48,733 bases of DNA from an uncultured Mitsuokella sp. (GTDB lineage Bacteria > Bacillota > Negativicutes > Selenomonadales > Selenomonadaceae): the NCBI GenBank assembly GCA_945873115.1, contig CAMCBT010000010.1:1-48733 (forward strand), written 5' to 3'. Below are positions 8,193-17,387 of the stretch, one piece after another; positions within the stretch are counted from its first letter, which is position 1, and each line of letters opens with the position of its first letter. Under the pieces are notes generated by a model that was given only the letters and a program-made list of their open reading frames with translations, ran no database searches and was not told the origin of the DNA. A program made the translations under genes and the position numbers.

Positions 8193-8810
8193 TCAAATAC
8201 CTCCCTCGCCGCGTATCATATTCCGGATGGTCTGCATGGACACATCGCAGGAGGCCAGCTCGTCGGCGCAGCGCTTGAGCTCCGCCGTAAGGAGCTTCCT
8301 GTTCGGCGCGTCGTGCTTGTACATCATCTCGTGCTCCAGGGCCGCCCAGGAGTCCATGGCGATGGTCCGGAGCTGCACCTCCGCATAGAAATGGCCGGGG
8401 TTTTCCCCTCGCACGTCCGCAAAGGGGGCCTCCACGGAGAGTATCAGGTGGTAGCTCCGGTAGCCATTTGGCTTCACGTCCCGGATATAGTCCTTCTCCT
8501 CGGCCACATTGACGCCCGGCAGGGCCTTCAGGGCCTCCGCCACGGCATACACATCGTCCACGAAGCGGCAGACGACGCGGAGGCCGATAGCATCCCGGAC
8601 AGCGACGAGGGCGCTCTGGGCCGTCTCCGGCAGCCCCTTCTTCCGGCACTTTTCCCGCATGCTTTCGTCGCCCTTGATGCGGTAGATGAGGTGCTCATAG
8701 AGGCCGGATCCGGTTCTCTTTTCCGCTTCCTCGCTCACGCGTCGGATGGCCTCCGCCAGATGTTCCATCACCTGCTCCAGCGCCTCCCGGTACTCGCCAT
8801 AAATATCCAT
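8193..8810 (-). CDS. small alarmone synthetase (RelQ/YjbM-like, (p)ppGpp synthetase)
   Basis: 205 residues when started at the ATG at 8810, which follows GGGAGGGGACCTG; the open frame extends 76 codons further without a convincing start. It has only the RelA/SpoT synthetase domain: YRIKGDESMREK (G-loop), VRDAIGLRVVCRF, NGYRSYHLI, and EVQLRTIAMDSWAALEHEM with a following YK. There is no HD hydrolase, TGS or ACT domain, which defines a small alarmone synthetase. It transfers pyrophosphate from ATP to GDP or GTP. It is the first gene of an operon with a two-component system, an arrangement suggesting that alarmone production is tied to an extracellular signal. The promoter is clear. Confidence 0.9.
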   Translation of the reverse strand: MDIYGEYREALEQVMEHLAEAIRRVSEEAEKRTGSGLYEHLIYRIKGDESMREKCRKKGLPETAQSALVAVRDAIGLRVVCRFVDDVYAVAEALKALPGVNVAEEKDYIRDVKPNGYRSYHLILSVEAPFADVRGENPGHFYAEVQLRTIAMDSWAALEHEMMYKHDAPNRKLLTAELKRCADELASCDVSMQTIRNMIRGEGGI

Positions 8811-8838
8811 CAGGTCCCCTCCCTTTCTTCTGGCATAC

Positions 8839-8867
8839 ATTGTAGCCGTTTTGCCGCTCTTGCGCAA
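8839..8867 (-). promoter_or_regulatory. promoter of the alarmone synthetase / two-component operon
   Basis: The minus strand reads TTGCGC (8862-8867), 17 bases, TACAAT (8839-8844), about 28 bases before the chosen start codon. The same TTGCGC -35 variant is used in front of both PTS operons in this window. Confidence 0.65.
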
Positions 8868-9244
8868 TAGAAGGAAACACTGTGCCGTCCTTTCTTCATT
8901 CGGGCACAGTTTGGATAACGGCAGATGGGAAAAGGAATCCATACCCTTTCTTTCCGACAAGAATCGGGAAAGGCGTACGCCGAAAGCTATCAAAAAACGT
9001 TCCTGCCCTGCGCCATGCGTATGCCTGTTCAACGACAAAAAGAACTGGATTTTTCACAGCTCCTGTGCGCGTTCATACCGGATCGCAAAAACAGCGCACG
9101 AAGAGGCAGGAGTCCGACGCTTTTTGTCGAAATAGTTAAAAGTGATAACAAAATTCCTAAAAATCCCAAAACGAAGTACCATATCCGCGCAGACAGAGCC
9201 GCTTGAGGAAACGCTTCGGGAATTGTCATCAGGAGGAATCGACG
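8868..9244. other. intergenic region between divergent alarmone operon and chemoreceptor
   Basis: About 375 bases with no recognisable gene; the short open frames here overlap one another and have no ribosome sites or protein-like composition. For the chemoreceptor, a weak sigma-28-like match (TAAA, 15 bases, TACCATAT, around 9154-9180) can be seen, but only four of eight -10 positions agree, so it is not called as a promoter. Confidence 0.5.
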
Positions 9245-11062
9245 ATGAGCATACGCAAAATATCCATCATCTTCACCGCAGTGATGATCGCCATCACCGT
9301 CATCTTCGCCATCCTTGCCTTTCAGATGAAGGCGGCGCAGGATGCCGTGCAGCAGACGGCGCTCGAGAAGGAAACATCCGTGGCGCTCGGCCGCGAGATG
9401 CGCGCCTCCTCGGACGATCTGACGCGCTATGCGCGCCTTTATGCACAGACGCATGATGCGCGCTGCCGCGAGGTCTACAACGCGATCCTCGACATCCGCG
9501 CAGGAAAGATCGATCGCCCGCAAGGGTACGGCGCGACCTACTGGGCGGCAGTGCCGACGGATGTGCGCGCGAAGCTGACGGCGTCCGGGAAGAAGATTTC
9601 CCTCGTCGACCTCATGAAGGAAAACGGTTTTCCCGAGAGCGAACTTGCCATTTTAGAAGATGTCAACAACAAGTCGAACGTGTTGGCAGAGCGCGAGACG
9701 GCGGCGTTCAACGCGCTGGACGGCAAGGGCTTTGACGCGAAGATTCCGGCACTGCCCGGCGAGACGCCGAATGCCTACGCCAACCGCATTCTCTCCGATG
9801 CCGCCTATGTGGGGGCAAAAGCCGAGATCGCGGCGGGCGTCGACCGATTTGACGAAGCCGTCAATGCCCGCACGAGCGCGGCCTATGAGGCGGCGGAGAG
9901 CCATATGTCCTTCGTTCTCCTCCTGATCGCCCTCCTGATCGCCCTCCTCCTCGTTGCCGTCGTACTTCTTGCACGCTACATCCTGCACGACATCGTGGCG
10001 CCGATCGGCACGTTTACCAAGGCATTTTCCAAGGTGGACGGACGCTTCTCCGTCTCTGAGATCCACATTGCGGCGGACAACGAGCTGCGCTGGCTCGGTG
10101 ACAATCTGAACGAGTTCCTCGGGCAGATCCGGAAATTCATTGGGAGCGTCGCGGACACCGCGACGAATATCGCCGCTTCCTCCGAGGAGCTGACGGCGAC
10201 GACGGAAAACACGGCGAACAGCGCGACGACAATCGCGGAGACGATCCGCACGGCATCGGAAGGCGCGCTTTCCCAGGAACAGTCGATGCAGCATGTGGGC
10301 GAGCGCGTCACAGGCATGACCAGCGCCATTGAAAACCTTCGCGAGATGGTGAAGACCATCGTCGCGGAAACCGAGTCGATCCGCGCGAAATCAAGCGAAG
10401 GCGAGCGGACAGTGGAGGAAGCGACCGAAAAGATCGAGGCGCTCGAAACCACGGTGAGCGGCGCCGCCGACATCATGAATGCCCTCGGGAAGCGCTCGGA
10501 CGAGATCGGCGCGATCGTCGAGCAGATTTCCGCGATTGCCGGACAGACGAACCTTCTCGCGCTCAATGCCGCCATCGAAGCGGCGCGCGCCGGCGAGCAC
10601 GGCAGAGGCTTTGCCGTCGTCGCCGAAGAGGTGCGAAAGCTGGCGGAGCAGTCGAGTACCTCCGCCAGCGACATCGCGGCGCGCATCACGCTCATACAAA
10701 ACGATACGAAGCGTGCAGTGAGCGCCGTCAACGACGGTGCCCGCGAGGTGGAATCGAGTGCGCACTCCGTCGTCTCCGTGGCCGATTCCTTCGACGCGAT
10801 CAACAAGAGTGTGCAGGACGTATCGGCGCGGATCGTCTCCTCGGGCGAGGCAGTCGAGCAGGTCAGTGCCTCGTCGGATGCGATGCGGGGCGACGTCGAA
10901 GCCGTCGCGAACTCCTCTTCGGACATCGCGCGCCGCATGGCAGAATCCGCCTCCTCCGCACAGGAAGAAAAGTCCGCCCTCCAAGCGATGGAGGAAGCCT
11001 CGCGCGAGCTTGCGCTCAGTGCGCAGGAACTGCAGAACCAGCTGGCGAATTTCTCGATGTAA
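9245..11062 (+). CDS. methyl-accepting chemotaxis protein
   Basis: 605 residues from the ATG at 9245, which follows AGGAGGAATCGACG; a TTG further upstream is possible but lacks a ribosome site. TM1 is about 7-27, a ~190-residue extracytoplasmic ligand domain follows, and TM2 is about 219-241, then HAMP and the long helical signalling domain. The conserved hairpin tip [20 protein letters not shown] followed by [19 protein letters not shown] binds CheA and CheW. The ligand domain is not recognised. There is no CheR-docking pentapeptide at the C-terminus. No che or fla genes lie nearby, so it serves a machinery encoded elsewhere. Codons are richer in GCG and CGC than in flanking genes, as in the PTS-transketolase operon that faces it. 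Confidence 0.95.
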   Translation: MSIRKISIIFTAVMIAITVIFAILAFQMKAAQDAVQQTALEKETSVALGREMRASSDDLTRYARLYAQTHDARCREVYNAILDIRAGKIDRPQGYGATYWAAVPTDVRAKLTASGKKISLVDLMKENGFPESELAILEDVNNKSNVLAERETAAFNALDGKGFDAKIPALPGETPNAYANRILSDAAYVGAKAEIAAGVDRFDEAVNARTSAAYEAAESHMSFVLLLIALLIALLLVAVVLLARYILHDIVAPIGTFTKAFSKVDGRFSVSEIHIAADNELRWLGDNLNEFLGQIRKFIGSVADTATNIAASSEELTATTENTANSATTIAETIRTASEGALSQEQSMQHVGERVTGMTSAIENLREMVKTIVAETESIRAKSSEGERTVEEATEKIEALETTVSGAADIMNALGKRSDEIGAIVEQISAIAGQTNLLALNAAIEAARAGEHGRGFAVVAEEVRKLAEQSSTSASDIAARITLIQNDTKRAVSAVNDGAREVESSAHSVVSVADSFDAINKSVQDVSARIVSSGEAVEQVSASSDAMRGDVEAVANSSSDIARRMAESASSAQEEKSALQAMEEASRELALSAQELQNQLANFSM

Positions 11063-11160
11063 GCCCTGCGGATCACGCGCGGCTTCTTGCCGATGACCTC
11101 TCTGCTCGGCAAGGCCGCAGGAAAAGGTCTTGCTCATGTTGCGCACGATCCCCTTTTACC

Positions 11161-11206
11161 ACAAAGGCGGTTCGTCGACTCTTTCGAGTCGGCGAACCGC
11201 CTTTGT
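11161..11206. terminator. bidirectional terminator between chemoreceptor and transketolase operon
   Basis: An inverted repeat with 20-base arms (one mismatch) around a TTTC-type loop, ending in CTTTGTTATTT on the plus strand and CCTTTGTGG on the minus strand. It lies between two convergent genes and probably serves both. Confidence 0.75.
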
Positions 11207-11219
11207 TATTTGGAGCGTG

Positions 11220-12212
11220 TCATGTCACAGCCCCATTGGGCGGATTCCATGCCCCATACATTCCATCGGATGCGCCGCGGCAACAAAACTCCTTCACCGA
11301 AGCGAAAATCCCCTCTTCCCCAAGACCAAACTCCGCGAGCAGCTCCTCCGCCGAAGCGGAATGGCCGAACACATCCGGGATTCCGATGCGTCTGAGCGGC
11401 ACGGGACAGCCTTCCGAAAGGACGGCGGCGACCGCCTCGCCAAGCCCGCCCACGACGCTGTGTTCCTCCACCGTCACGACGCGCCCGCAATCGTGCGCCG
11501 CCGCGAGGACGAGCGCTTCGTCCAGCGGCTTAATCGTCGCCATGTTGATAACGCGCGCCGAGATGCCAGAAGAATACAGCCGCTCTGCCGCCGCGAGGGC
11601 GGAATGGACGAGAATGCCGTTTGCGATGAGGGCGACATCTGCCCCCTCGCGCAAGATTTCGCCCCGGCCGATGCGAAACGCATACGATGCGTCATGCAGG
11701 ACGGGGACGCCCATCCGGCCGAAACGCATATAGACAGGCCCTTTTACGGCGTATGCCGCCCTGACCATCTGTTTCGCTTCGACATCATCCGAGGGACACA
11801 GAACCGTCATGCCGGGGATGGCGCGCATGAGAGCGAAATCCTCGTTGCATTGATGCGTCGCCCCGTCCGCCCCGACGGAAATCCCGCCGTGCGTCGCGCC
11901 GATCTTGACATTCAGATGGGGATAGCCGATGGAGTTTCGCACCTGCTCGAAGGCGCGCCCCGCAGCAAACATCGCGAACGTCGAGACGAACGGGACATAG
12001 CCCATCGTCGAAATCCCCGCCGCGACCCCCATCATATTCGCCTCTGCGATGCCGCAGTCCACGAAGCGATCCGGAAACGCATCGCGAAACCGTGCCGTCC
12101 GCGTCGCTTCCGCGAGATCGGCATCGAATACGAGAAGATCTTCTCTCTCCTCCGCCAACTTCAAAAGCGCCGCCGCATAGCTGTCGCGCGTCGCGATCTT
12201 CTTCTCCGCCAT
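11220..12212 (-). CDS. transketolase, C-terminal subunit
   Basis: 330 residues from the ATG at 12212, seven bases after GGAGG; a GTG at 12218 that overlaps the upstream stop is the alternative. It carries the pyrimidine-binding and C-terminal domains of a split transketolase: DADLAEATRT, DCGIAEANMMGVAAGIS (with the catalytic Glu that activates thiamine diphosphate), GATHGGISVGADGATHQ, and VEEHSVVGGLGEAV near the end. With the N-terminal subunit encoded just upstream it transfers two-carbon units between ketose and aldose phosphates. Last gene of the PRD-PTS operon, whose imported sugar should therefore enter the pentose phosphate pathway. Confidence 0.93.
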   Translation of the reverse strand: MAEKKIATRDSYAAALLKLAEEREDLLVFDADLAEATRTARFRDAFPDRFVDCGIAEANMMGVAAGISTMGYVPFVSTFAMFAAGRAFEQVRNSIGYPHLNVKIGATHGGISVGADGATHQCNEDFALMRAIPGMTVLCPSDDVEAKQMVRAAYAVKGPVYMRFGRMGVPVLHDASYAFRIGRGEILREGADVALIANGILVHSALAAAERLYSSGISARVINMATIKPLDEALVLAAAHDCGRVVTVEEHSVVGGLGEAVAAVLSEGCPVPLRRIGIPDVFGHSASAEELLAEFGLGEEGIFASVKEFCCRGASDGMYGAWNPPNGAVT

Positions 12213-12214
12213 AC

Positions 12215-13066
12215 TCACGCCTCCTCGATCTTTTCCCGCGCCGCCGAAAGCTCTGCCAGCGCGGCGGCAAGCTCTTTGTCATTCGGCGCCTTGCCGTGCC
12301 ACGCGGCATTGCCTTCCATGAAGGAAACGCCCTTCCCCTTCACGGTATGCAGAAGGACTGCCGTCGGCTTTCCCGTCGGAAGCTCCTCATGGAACGCGGA
12401 AAACGCCCGCGCGATTTCTCCAAAATCATGCCCGTCCGCGTGGATGACGGCGCAGCCAAAGGCATCGAGCTTCGCATCGAGCGGCTCCATATCCTCGATG
12501 GCGCACGTCGCTCCGTCCAGTTGAAGCCCGTTGACATCCACGGCGAAGCAGAGATTTCCAAGGCGGTGGTGCGCCGCAAAGGCCGCCGCTTCCCACACCT
12601 GCCCTTCCTCGATCTCGCCGTCGCCGAGCAGCACATGGACGCGTGCGCCGCTTCCCTTCTTCTTCGCTCCGAGCGCCATTCCGACGGCGGCGGAAACGCC
12701 CTGTCCGAGCGACCCCGTCGACATATCGACGCCCGGCGTGTCATCCAGATTCGGATGCCCCTGAAGATGCGAGCCAAAACGGCGAAGCGTCAAGAGATCC
12801 TCCGGCGGAAAGAAGCCGCGCCGCGCCAGCACCGCGTAGAGAACGGGCGCCGCGTGTCCCTTTGAGAGGACGAAACGGTCTCGATCCTCCATCCGCGGAC
12901 ATTTAGGATCGACGTGAAGCTCTTTCTCATAGAGATAGACGAGATACTCCACGGCGGACAGGCTGCCGCCCGGATGACCGCTTCCCGCGCGATGCGTGCT
13001 TTTCAAAATATCCTCGCGCACCGTCACGGCGCGAAGCATGAGCATTCTCTTTTCTTCCTGCGTCAT
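12215..13066 (-). CDS. transketolase, N-terminal subunit
   Basis: 283 residues covering the thiamine-diphosphate pyrophosphate-binding domain: THRAGSGHPGGSLSAVEYL, LSKGHAAPVLYAVL, MSTGSLGQGVSAAVGMALG, and the GDG...N metal motif GDGEIEEGQVWEA with VDVNGLQLDG. Its stop codon overlaps the possible GTG start of the C-terminal subunit, as usual for two-gene transketolases. The two proteins must assemble to make an active site. Located 12 bases after the EIIC gene, so transport and metabolism are co-expressed. Confidence 0.93.
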   Translation of the reverse strand: MTQEEKRMLMLRAVTVREDILKSTHRAGSGHPGGSLSAVEYLVYLYEKELHVDPKCPRMEDRDRFVLSKGHAAPVLYAVLARRGFFPPEDLLTLRRFGSHLQGHPNLDDTPGVDMSTGSLGQGVSAAVGMALGAKKKGSGARVHVLLGDGEIEEGQVWEAAAFAAHHRLGNLCFAVDVNGLQLDGATCAIEDMEPLDAKLDAFGCAVIHADGHDFGEIARAFSAFHEELPTGKPTAVLLHTVKGKGVSFMEGNAAWHGKAPNDKELAAALAELSAAREKIEEA

Positions 13067-13078
13067 GAGGAGCCTCCT

Positions 13079-14353
13079 TTATTGAAGTGCGCCGATCACA
13101 TTGCCGAGGATCGTGCCGACGACGCAGAAGTCCGCGTCCGAAAACGTCGTATTCGCGAAGCCGAGATCCCCCATGACCGGCATCAAAAGGAGCGGCAGGA
13201 ACGTGATGAGAAGACCATGCGCCATCGCGCCTAGGACGCAGCCGCGAAGCCCGCCCGTCGCATTTGCGAACACCCCCGCCGTCGCGCCGCAGAAGAAATG
13301 CGGGACGACGCTCGGCAGGATGATGGGGATGGGGTTCACCGGCGTGTCGAGCGCGAGCAGGATGCCCATGCCGAGGATGCCGCCGACGAAGCTTGAGAGA
13401 AATCCGATGAGGACGGCGTTCGGCGCGTAGGGATAGACGACGGGGCAGTCGATCGCGGGTTTTGCGTTCGGCACGAGGGAGGTCGCGATGCCCGTGAAGG
13501 CGGGCACGATTTCTGCGAGGATGAGGCGCACGCCGGCGAGGATGATGTAGACGCCCGCCGCGAAGGTGATCGCCTGCAGGAAGGCGAAGACGAGGAAGTG
13601 CTGCCCGCCGCTCAGCTCCGTCTCCACATAAAGAGGACCGCAGGCGACGGCGACGATGAGGAAGAGGACGAGCATGACGAGGGAGATCGCGATGGAGGAA
13701 TCCCGCAAAAACGTAAGTCCCTGCGGGAAGTGAATGTCCTCTGTCGTCTGCGCCTTGTTGCCCGCGATCTTTCCGATCCATGCGGCGAAGACGTAGCCCA
13801 CCGTGCCGAAATGACCGAAAGCGACGTCATCGCTTCCCGTGATCTTTTTCATGACGGGATGCGCGATCGCGGGAAAGAGCGCCATGATGAAGCCGAGGAC
13901 GACCGCGCCGACGGCGATCATCTCAATGCCCGTCAGCCCTCCGACCGTCAGGATGATGCCGATCATGCACGCCATGTAGAGGGTGTGATGTCCCGTAAGG
14001 AAGATGAACTTGAGCGGCGTGAACCGCGCGATGAGGACGTTGGCGACCATACCGAACGCCATGATGTACGCCGTCTGGGTGCCGTACTCCTTCAGTGCCA
14101 TGCCGACGATCGCCTCGTTGTGCGGAACGACGCCCGTGATGCCGAAGCCCTGCTGGAACATCGTGCCGAAATGCGTGATCGCGCCGACGGCAAGTCCCGC
14201 GCCGCCCGAGAGGACGAGGACGCCCATAACCGTCTTGATCGTCCCCTTGATCGTATCGGATGTGCTCTTTTTCTGCGCCACAAGCCCGATGAACGAGACG
14301 ATGCCGATGAGAACGGCCGGCACGCTCAAAATATCCATGATGAATTTCAACAT
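13079..14353 (-). CDS. PTS ascorbate-family EIIC (UlaA/SgaT-like)
   Basis: 424 residues, strongly hydrophobic, with about ten or more membrane spans. It matches the UlaA family rather than the glucose or fructose families: VPAVLIGIVSFIGLVAQKK, TGVVPHNEAIVGMAL, FTPLKFIFLTGHHTLYMA, GYVFAAWIGKIAGNKAQTTED, and VPHFFCGATAGVFAN all fit this fold. It is the membrane channel for a sugar phosphorylated by the separate EIIB and EIIA encoded upstream. No UlaG lactonase or other ascorbate genes are present, and the operon ends with transketolase instead, so the substrate is probably a pentose, pentitol or related sugar rather than ascorbate (inference). Confidence 0.9.
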   Translation of the reverse strand: MLKFIMDILSVPAVLIGIVSFIGLVAQKKSTSDTIKGTIKTVMGVLVLSGGAGLAVGAITHFGTMFQQGFGITGVVPHNEAIVGMALKEYGTQTAYIMAFGMVANVLIARFTPLKFIFLTGHHTLYMACMIGIILTVGGLTGIEMIAVGAVVLGFIMALFPAIAHPVMKKITGSDDVAFGHFGTVGYVFAAWIGKIAGNKAQTTEDIHFPQGLTFLRDSSIAISLVMLVLFLIVAVACGPLYVETELSGGQHFLVFAFLQAITFAAGVYIILAGVRLILAEIVPAFTGIATSLVPNAKPAIDCPVVYPYAPNAVLIGFLSSFVGGILGMGILLALDTPVNPIPIILPSVVPHFFCGATAGVFANATGGLRGCVLGAMAHGLLITFLPLLLMPVMGDLGFANTTFSDADFCVVGTILGNVIGALQ

Positions 14354-14386
14354 GAAGACCCCTTCTTTCTTCCCTAAGCCCCGTGA

Positions 14387-14671
14387 CTATGCTTTCGCCT
14401 GAACTTCCCGAATAGCGGCGGCGAGCTTTTCCTTCATCTCCTCCTTGTCGATCATATTGCTCAGCGAGACGACGACGCCGCCAAGCCCCGTGAGCTCCAT
14501 CGCGATGTCCCGCGTGCCGACGTAGATGTCGCTCTTGTTCCCCGCCGCCGACGAGAGATCGCAGTGCGACACCTCTCCCTCGACGCCCATTTCCGCCAGT
14601 GCCTTCTTGATATTCATTTCCATCATAAAGCTCGATCCAAGACCGCTTCCGCAGCATACCAATATCTTCAT
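14387..14671 (-). CDS. PTS EIIB component (lactose/ascorbate-type)
   Basis: 94 residues from the ATG at 14671 after GGAGTGATTGCC. The N-terminus MKILVCCGSGLGSSFM holds the phosphorylated cysteine (Cys7 of the CGSGLGSS loop), as in UlaB and related EIIB proteins. It takes phosphate from the EIIA encoded upstream and passes it to the sugar bound by EIIC. It ends 33 bases before EIIC starts. Confidence 0.92.
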   Translation of the reverse strand: MKILVCCGSGLGSSFMMEMNIKKALAEMGVEGEVSHCDLSSAAGNKSDIYVGTRDIAMELTGLGGVVVSLSNMIDKEEMKEKLAAAIREVQAKA

Positions 14672-14699
14672 GGCAATCACTCCTCCCGTACTCCTTCTG

Positions 14700-15149
14700 T
14701 CATACGCGCTCCGCCTCGCCAAGGGCGGCGAGCGCCTCATGCACCGTCTTTGCCGCTAGGAATTTCTCCCGCGCCGCGCCGTTCATCAAAAAGTCCGTCA
14801 ACGCCTCCAGCATCTTCACATGGCTCTTGTCATCCGGGGTCGCCAGCGTGATGACGAGGGAGACCGGATCGTTCTCCTCGCTGCCGAAGGGAAGCGGATG
14901 GGCAAGCGTCATGAGCGTGAGGCCCACGCCGTGCGCGCCGCATTCGGGACGCGCGTGCGCCAACATGATGCCCGGTGCGATGACCATGTACGGCATCGCT
15001 CGATGATTCGCCTTGATTGCCTCTGCATACGACGGATCTGCAAGGCGGGCCTTTATGAGGGGGGCGCAGCCGCGCGTGACCGCCTCTTCCCAATCCTTGC
15101 ACGATTGGTGCAGCAGGATGCTCCCCTCTCCGACATACTCTTGCAGCAT
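14700..15149 (-). CDS. PTS EIIA component (mannitol/ascorbate type)
   Basis: 149 residues from the ATG at 15149, which lies four bases after the regulator's stop and follows GGGGGTGACAAT. APGIMLAHARPE places the phosphorylated histidine at His65 (LAHARP; UlaC-like proteins usually have PHARP), so the residue before the active His pair is Ala rather than Pro. It receives phosphate from HPr and donates it to EIIB, and probably also phosphorylates the PRD regulator encoded upstream. Confidence 0.9.
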   Translation of the reverse strand: MLQEYVGEGSILLHQSCKDWEEAVTRGCAPLIKARLADPSYAEAIKANHRAMPYMVIAPGIMLAHARPECGAHGVGLTLMTLAHPLPFGSEENDPVSLVITLATPDDKSHVKMLEALTDFLMNGAAREKFLAAKTVHEALAALGEAERV

Positions 15150-15153
15150 ATTG

Positions 15154-17160
15154 TCACCCCCTTTCAAGAAACCTTCGAAGAAACTCCGTCACGTCCGACG
15201 GCTTCCGAAACGTACGCAGCTTTCCAAGTGCCTCCGCGTCTTGAAAGAGCTTCCACAAATCCTCCAGCAAACGTCGGTGACGCTCCTCGTCCGTCGTCGA
15301 AAAGGCGAAGAAAAGATCCGCCCACGCCTCCCCTGCCGAAGGAAAGCGCACCGGCGACTTCAGCCGCAAGAAGCTGACGGCGATGCGCCGCACACCATCG
15401 GTCGTCCCAGCGTGCGGCATGGCGACGCCGGGACAGACGACGATATAGGCGCCCATCCCTTTCACGCACTGCACCATGCGATCGACATACCGCCTCGTCA
15501 CCGCGCCCGCCGCGTGCAGAAGCTCTCCGCTCATGCGGACCGCCTCCTCCCACGACGCCGCCTCGCCGTCCAGCCAGATCACAGACGGCGTCAAGAGATC
15601 CGAAAGCCCCTGCGCCTCCGTCACGGTCTCTCTCCGCTTTGCATGGGCTTTCTGCTTGCGGAAGTATTCGATCTGCCCGCTGATGACCTCGATCTCCTCC
15701 TGCGTCATGATGGGCGACACATGGAGAACCGCCCTATGGGGAAGCTCCAGCGGTGCCGTGCTGATGACGAGATCGATGCCCGAAAGATCCGCTTTTTGCA
15801 GCTTGTAGAACGAGACGGTCTTTGCGATGTCGATGTAGGGAAGGCGGCTTTTCAGCGTCATCGCCATGAGATTCGCCGTCCCGACGCCGTTCCCGCAGAC
15901 GAGCAGGACGGAAAGCCCCTTCGTCTTCTGCATCTTCTTCCGCTCGACGGCCGCCCCCAGATGGATCGTCATGTAGCCGATCTCATCTTCGGAAAAATGA
16001 ATGTCCTCTTCCTCCCCGAGCCGTTCCGCCGCCCGCTTCGCGATGGAATACAGCGCGCAGTAGCGATCCTTGATCTTCCCCAGCAGGGGATTGGAGAGGA
16101 CGATGCCGAAATGCGCCCGCTCAATGGCGGGCATGAGGTGCATGGCGAGATGGCAGACAAGCTCGTCATCGTCCAGATAGATCTCCCCCAGCCATGTCTG
16201 CGCATATCGGACAAAGCGGCGCGCGAGCGCCATGGAGCGCACATCCACATCATGTTTCGCAAGGGCTTCCCGCTTCGGCGCGACGAAGATCTTGCTGTGC
16301 AGAAGTTCCTTGACGAGATACTCAGTCTCCGCCGCGCTCCTCGCCTCGGGCGCATACGCTTCCATCATCGCCCCGATCTCATCGGCGAGGCGCGCCACCT
16401 CCCGCCCTTCGTCCGACAGGAAGGACACCCTGCCCGCCGCCCGCATCGCATGCCCTTCGCCGATGCGCCGCAGCTGGACGGCGAGCGCCACGATCATGCG
16501 GCTGAGAGAATCATCGTCGTCAAGGATGCCCCACCGCCTCATCAGCGCGAGAAAAGCGGAGGAAAGCTCCCGGATCGGAAGATCCCGCGCATAGCGGCGA
16601 AAAGCGCGGCGGGAAAAGGAAGCGTCCTCGGGGGTCTCTCCTTCGTAATGCTTGAAGTTTTCCCCTCCCTTCGCGAAGATATGGATCAGCATATCGCGAA
16701 TCTCCTGCTCGCCGCCCTCCGCCCAGATGCCCGCGCCGCGCCGCGAATGGTAGGAAAGCGCATACCTTGCGAGCGTTTCCTTCACCTCCTTGAGATCCTC
16801 AAGGAACGTGTTTCGGCTGATGCCGAGAAGCTCCGCCAGCTCCTCTCCCGCATGGATCTTTCCGCTCAAAAGGCGCAGCAGGATGGCATCGCGCCGCTCC
16901 TTGCGGCGCATCACATACGCCCCCGCCGCCTTTGCAGCCCCCTCCCGCGCAACGGGACGCGCCCAGACGCCCATGCCCGATCTCCGAAGAATCTCGATGC
17001 CGCTCTCCTCCGCCTCCTCAGAGAGCGCATCCAGATCGCTTGCAATCGTCCGAACGGAAACGTGAAAAAGATCCGCGAGGCTCGTCATTGTGATCGGCAT
17101 CGACTCGCTGTGGGAGCGCAGCACCTTGCGCATCTTCTGCCGTCTTTCCTGCCTGTCCAT
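15154..17160 (-). CDS. PRD-domain transcriptional activator with EIIB- and EIIA-like domains (MtlR/BglG type)
   Basis: 668 residues. Order: helix-turn-helix (1-65; MTSLADLFHVSVRTIASDLD), a second Mga-like HTH (85-140; LAELLGISRNTFLEDLKEV), two PTS regulation domains (about 185-395; conserved His in VCHLAMHLMPAIERA and IGYMTIHLGAAVER), an EIIB-like domain (LLVCGNGVGTANLMA), and an EIIA-like domain (VVCPGVAMPHAGTTDG). This is the architecture of PTS-phosphorylation-controlled activators. It heads its own operon. Phosphorylation by HPr and by the cognate EII proteins would signal sugar availability. Ribosome site AGGAGGGAGGCGGCGAA. Confidence 0.94.
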   Translation of the reverse strand: MDRQERRQKMRKVLRSHSESMPITMTSLADLFHVSVRTIASDLDALSEEAEESGIEILRRSGMGVWARPVAREGAAKAAGAYVMRRKERRDAILLRLLSGKIHAGEELAELLGISRNTFLEDLKEVKETLARYALSYHSRRGAGIWAEGGEQEIRDMLIHIFAKGGENFKHYEGETPEDASFSRRAFRRYARDLPIRELSSAFLALMRRWGILDDDDSLSRMIVALAVQLRRIGEGHAMRAAGRVSFLSDEGREVARLADEIGAMMEAYAPEARSAAETEYLVKELLHSKIFVAPKREALAKHDVDVRSMALARRFVRYAQTWLGEIYLDDDELVCHLAMHLMPAIERAHFGIVLSNPLLGKIKDRYCALYSIAKRAAERLGEEEDIHFSEDEIGYMTIHLGAAVERKKMQKTKGLSVLLVCGNGVGTANLMAMTLKSRLPYIDIAKTVSFYKLQKADLSGIDLVISTAPLELPHRAVLHVSPIMTQEEIEVISGQIEYFRKQKAHAKRRETVTEAQGLSDLLTPSVIWLDGEAASWEEAVRMSGELLHAAGAVTRRYVDRMVQCVKGMGAYIVVCPGVAMPHAGTTDGVRRIAVSFLRLKSPVRFPSAGEAWADLFFAFSTTDEERHRRLLEDLWKLFQDAEALGKLRTFRKPSDVTEFLRRFLERG

Positions 17161-17199
17161 TTCGCCGCCTCCCTCCTGCCATGCGCTTTTCCTTCCCTT

Positions 17200-17228
17200 A
17201 TTATATTTAGTGAATTATCTTACAACAA
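17200..17228 (-). promoter_or_regulatory. promoter of PRD-PTS-transketolase operon
   Basis: The minus strand reads TTGTTG (17223-17228), 17 bases, TATAAT (17200-17205), 40 bases before the start codon. The surrounding AT-rich stretch contrasts with the GC-rich genes. Confidence 0.75.
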
Positions 17229-17308
17229 GAACCAAAAGTGTTCGTCATACTTCCTGCAACGCATTGGGCGAATTGCCCGGCTTCTTCCCCTCGCGGGAAA
17301 AGCATGCG

Positions 17309-17338
17309 AAAAAGGAGCTGTGATTTCTTCACAGCCCC
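17309..17338 (-). terminator. intrinsic terminator after flavodoxin
   Basis: On the minus strand GGGGCTGTGAAGAAATCACAGCTCC folds into a stem of about ten pairs followed by TTTTT. It lies about 50 bases past the flavodoxin stop codon. The stem core (GCTGTGA/TCACAGC) is the same as in the terminator at 21415, after the ABC operon. Confidence 0.85.
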
Positions 17339-17387
17339 TGCATACAATCCATCCCATGCGGTATCCGCATTCGCTTTTTTGTCCGTA

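Noticed and set aside
9154-9180. Sigma-28 promoter of the chemoreceptor
   Set aside because: The TAAA element is present but the -10 matches at only four of eight positions.
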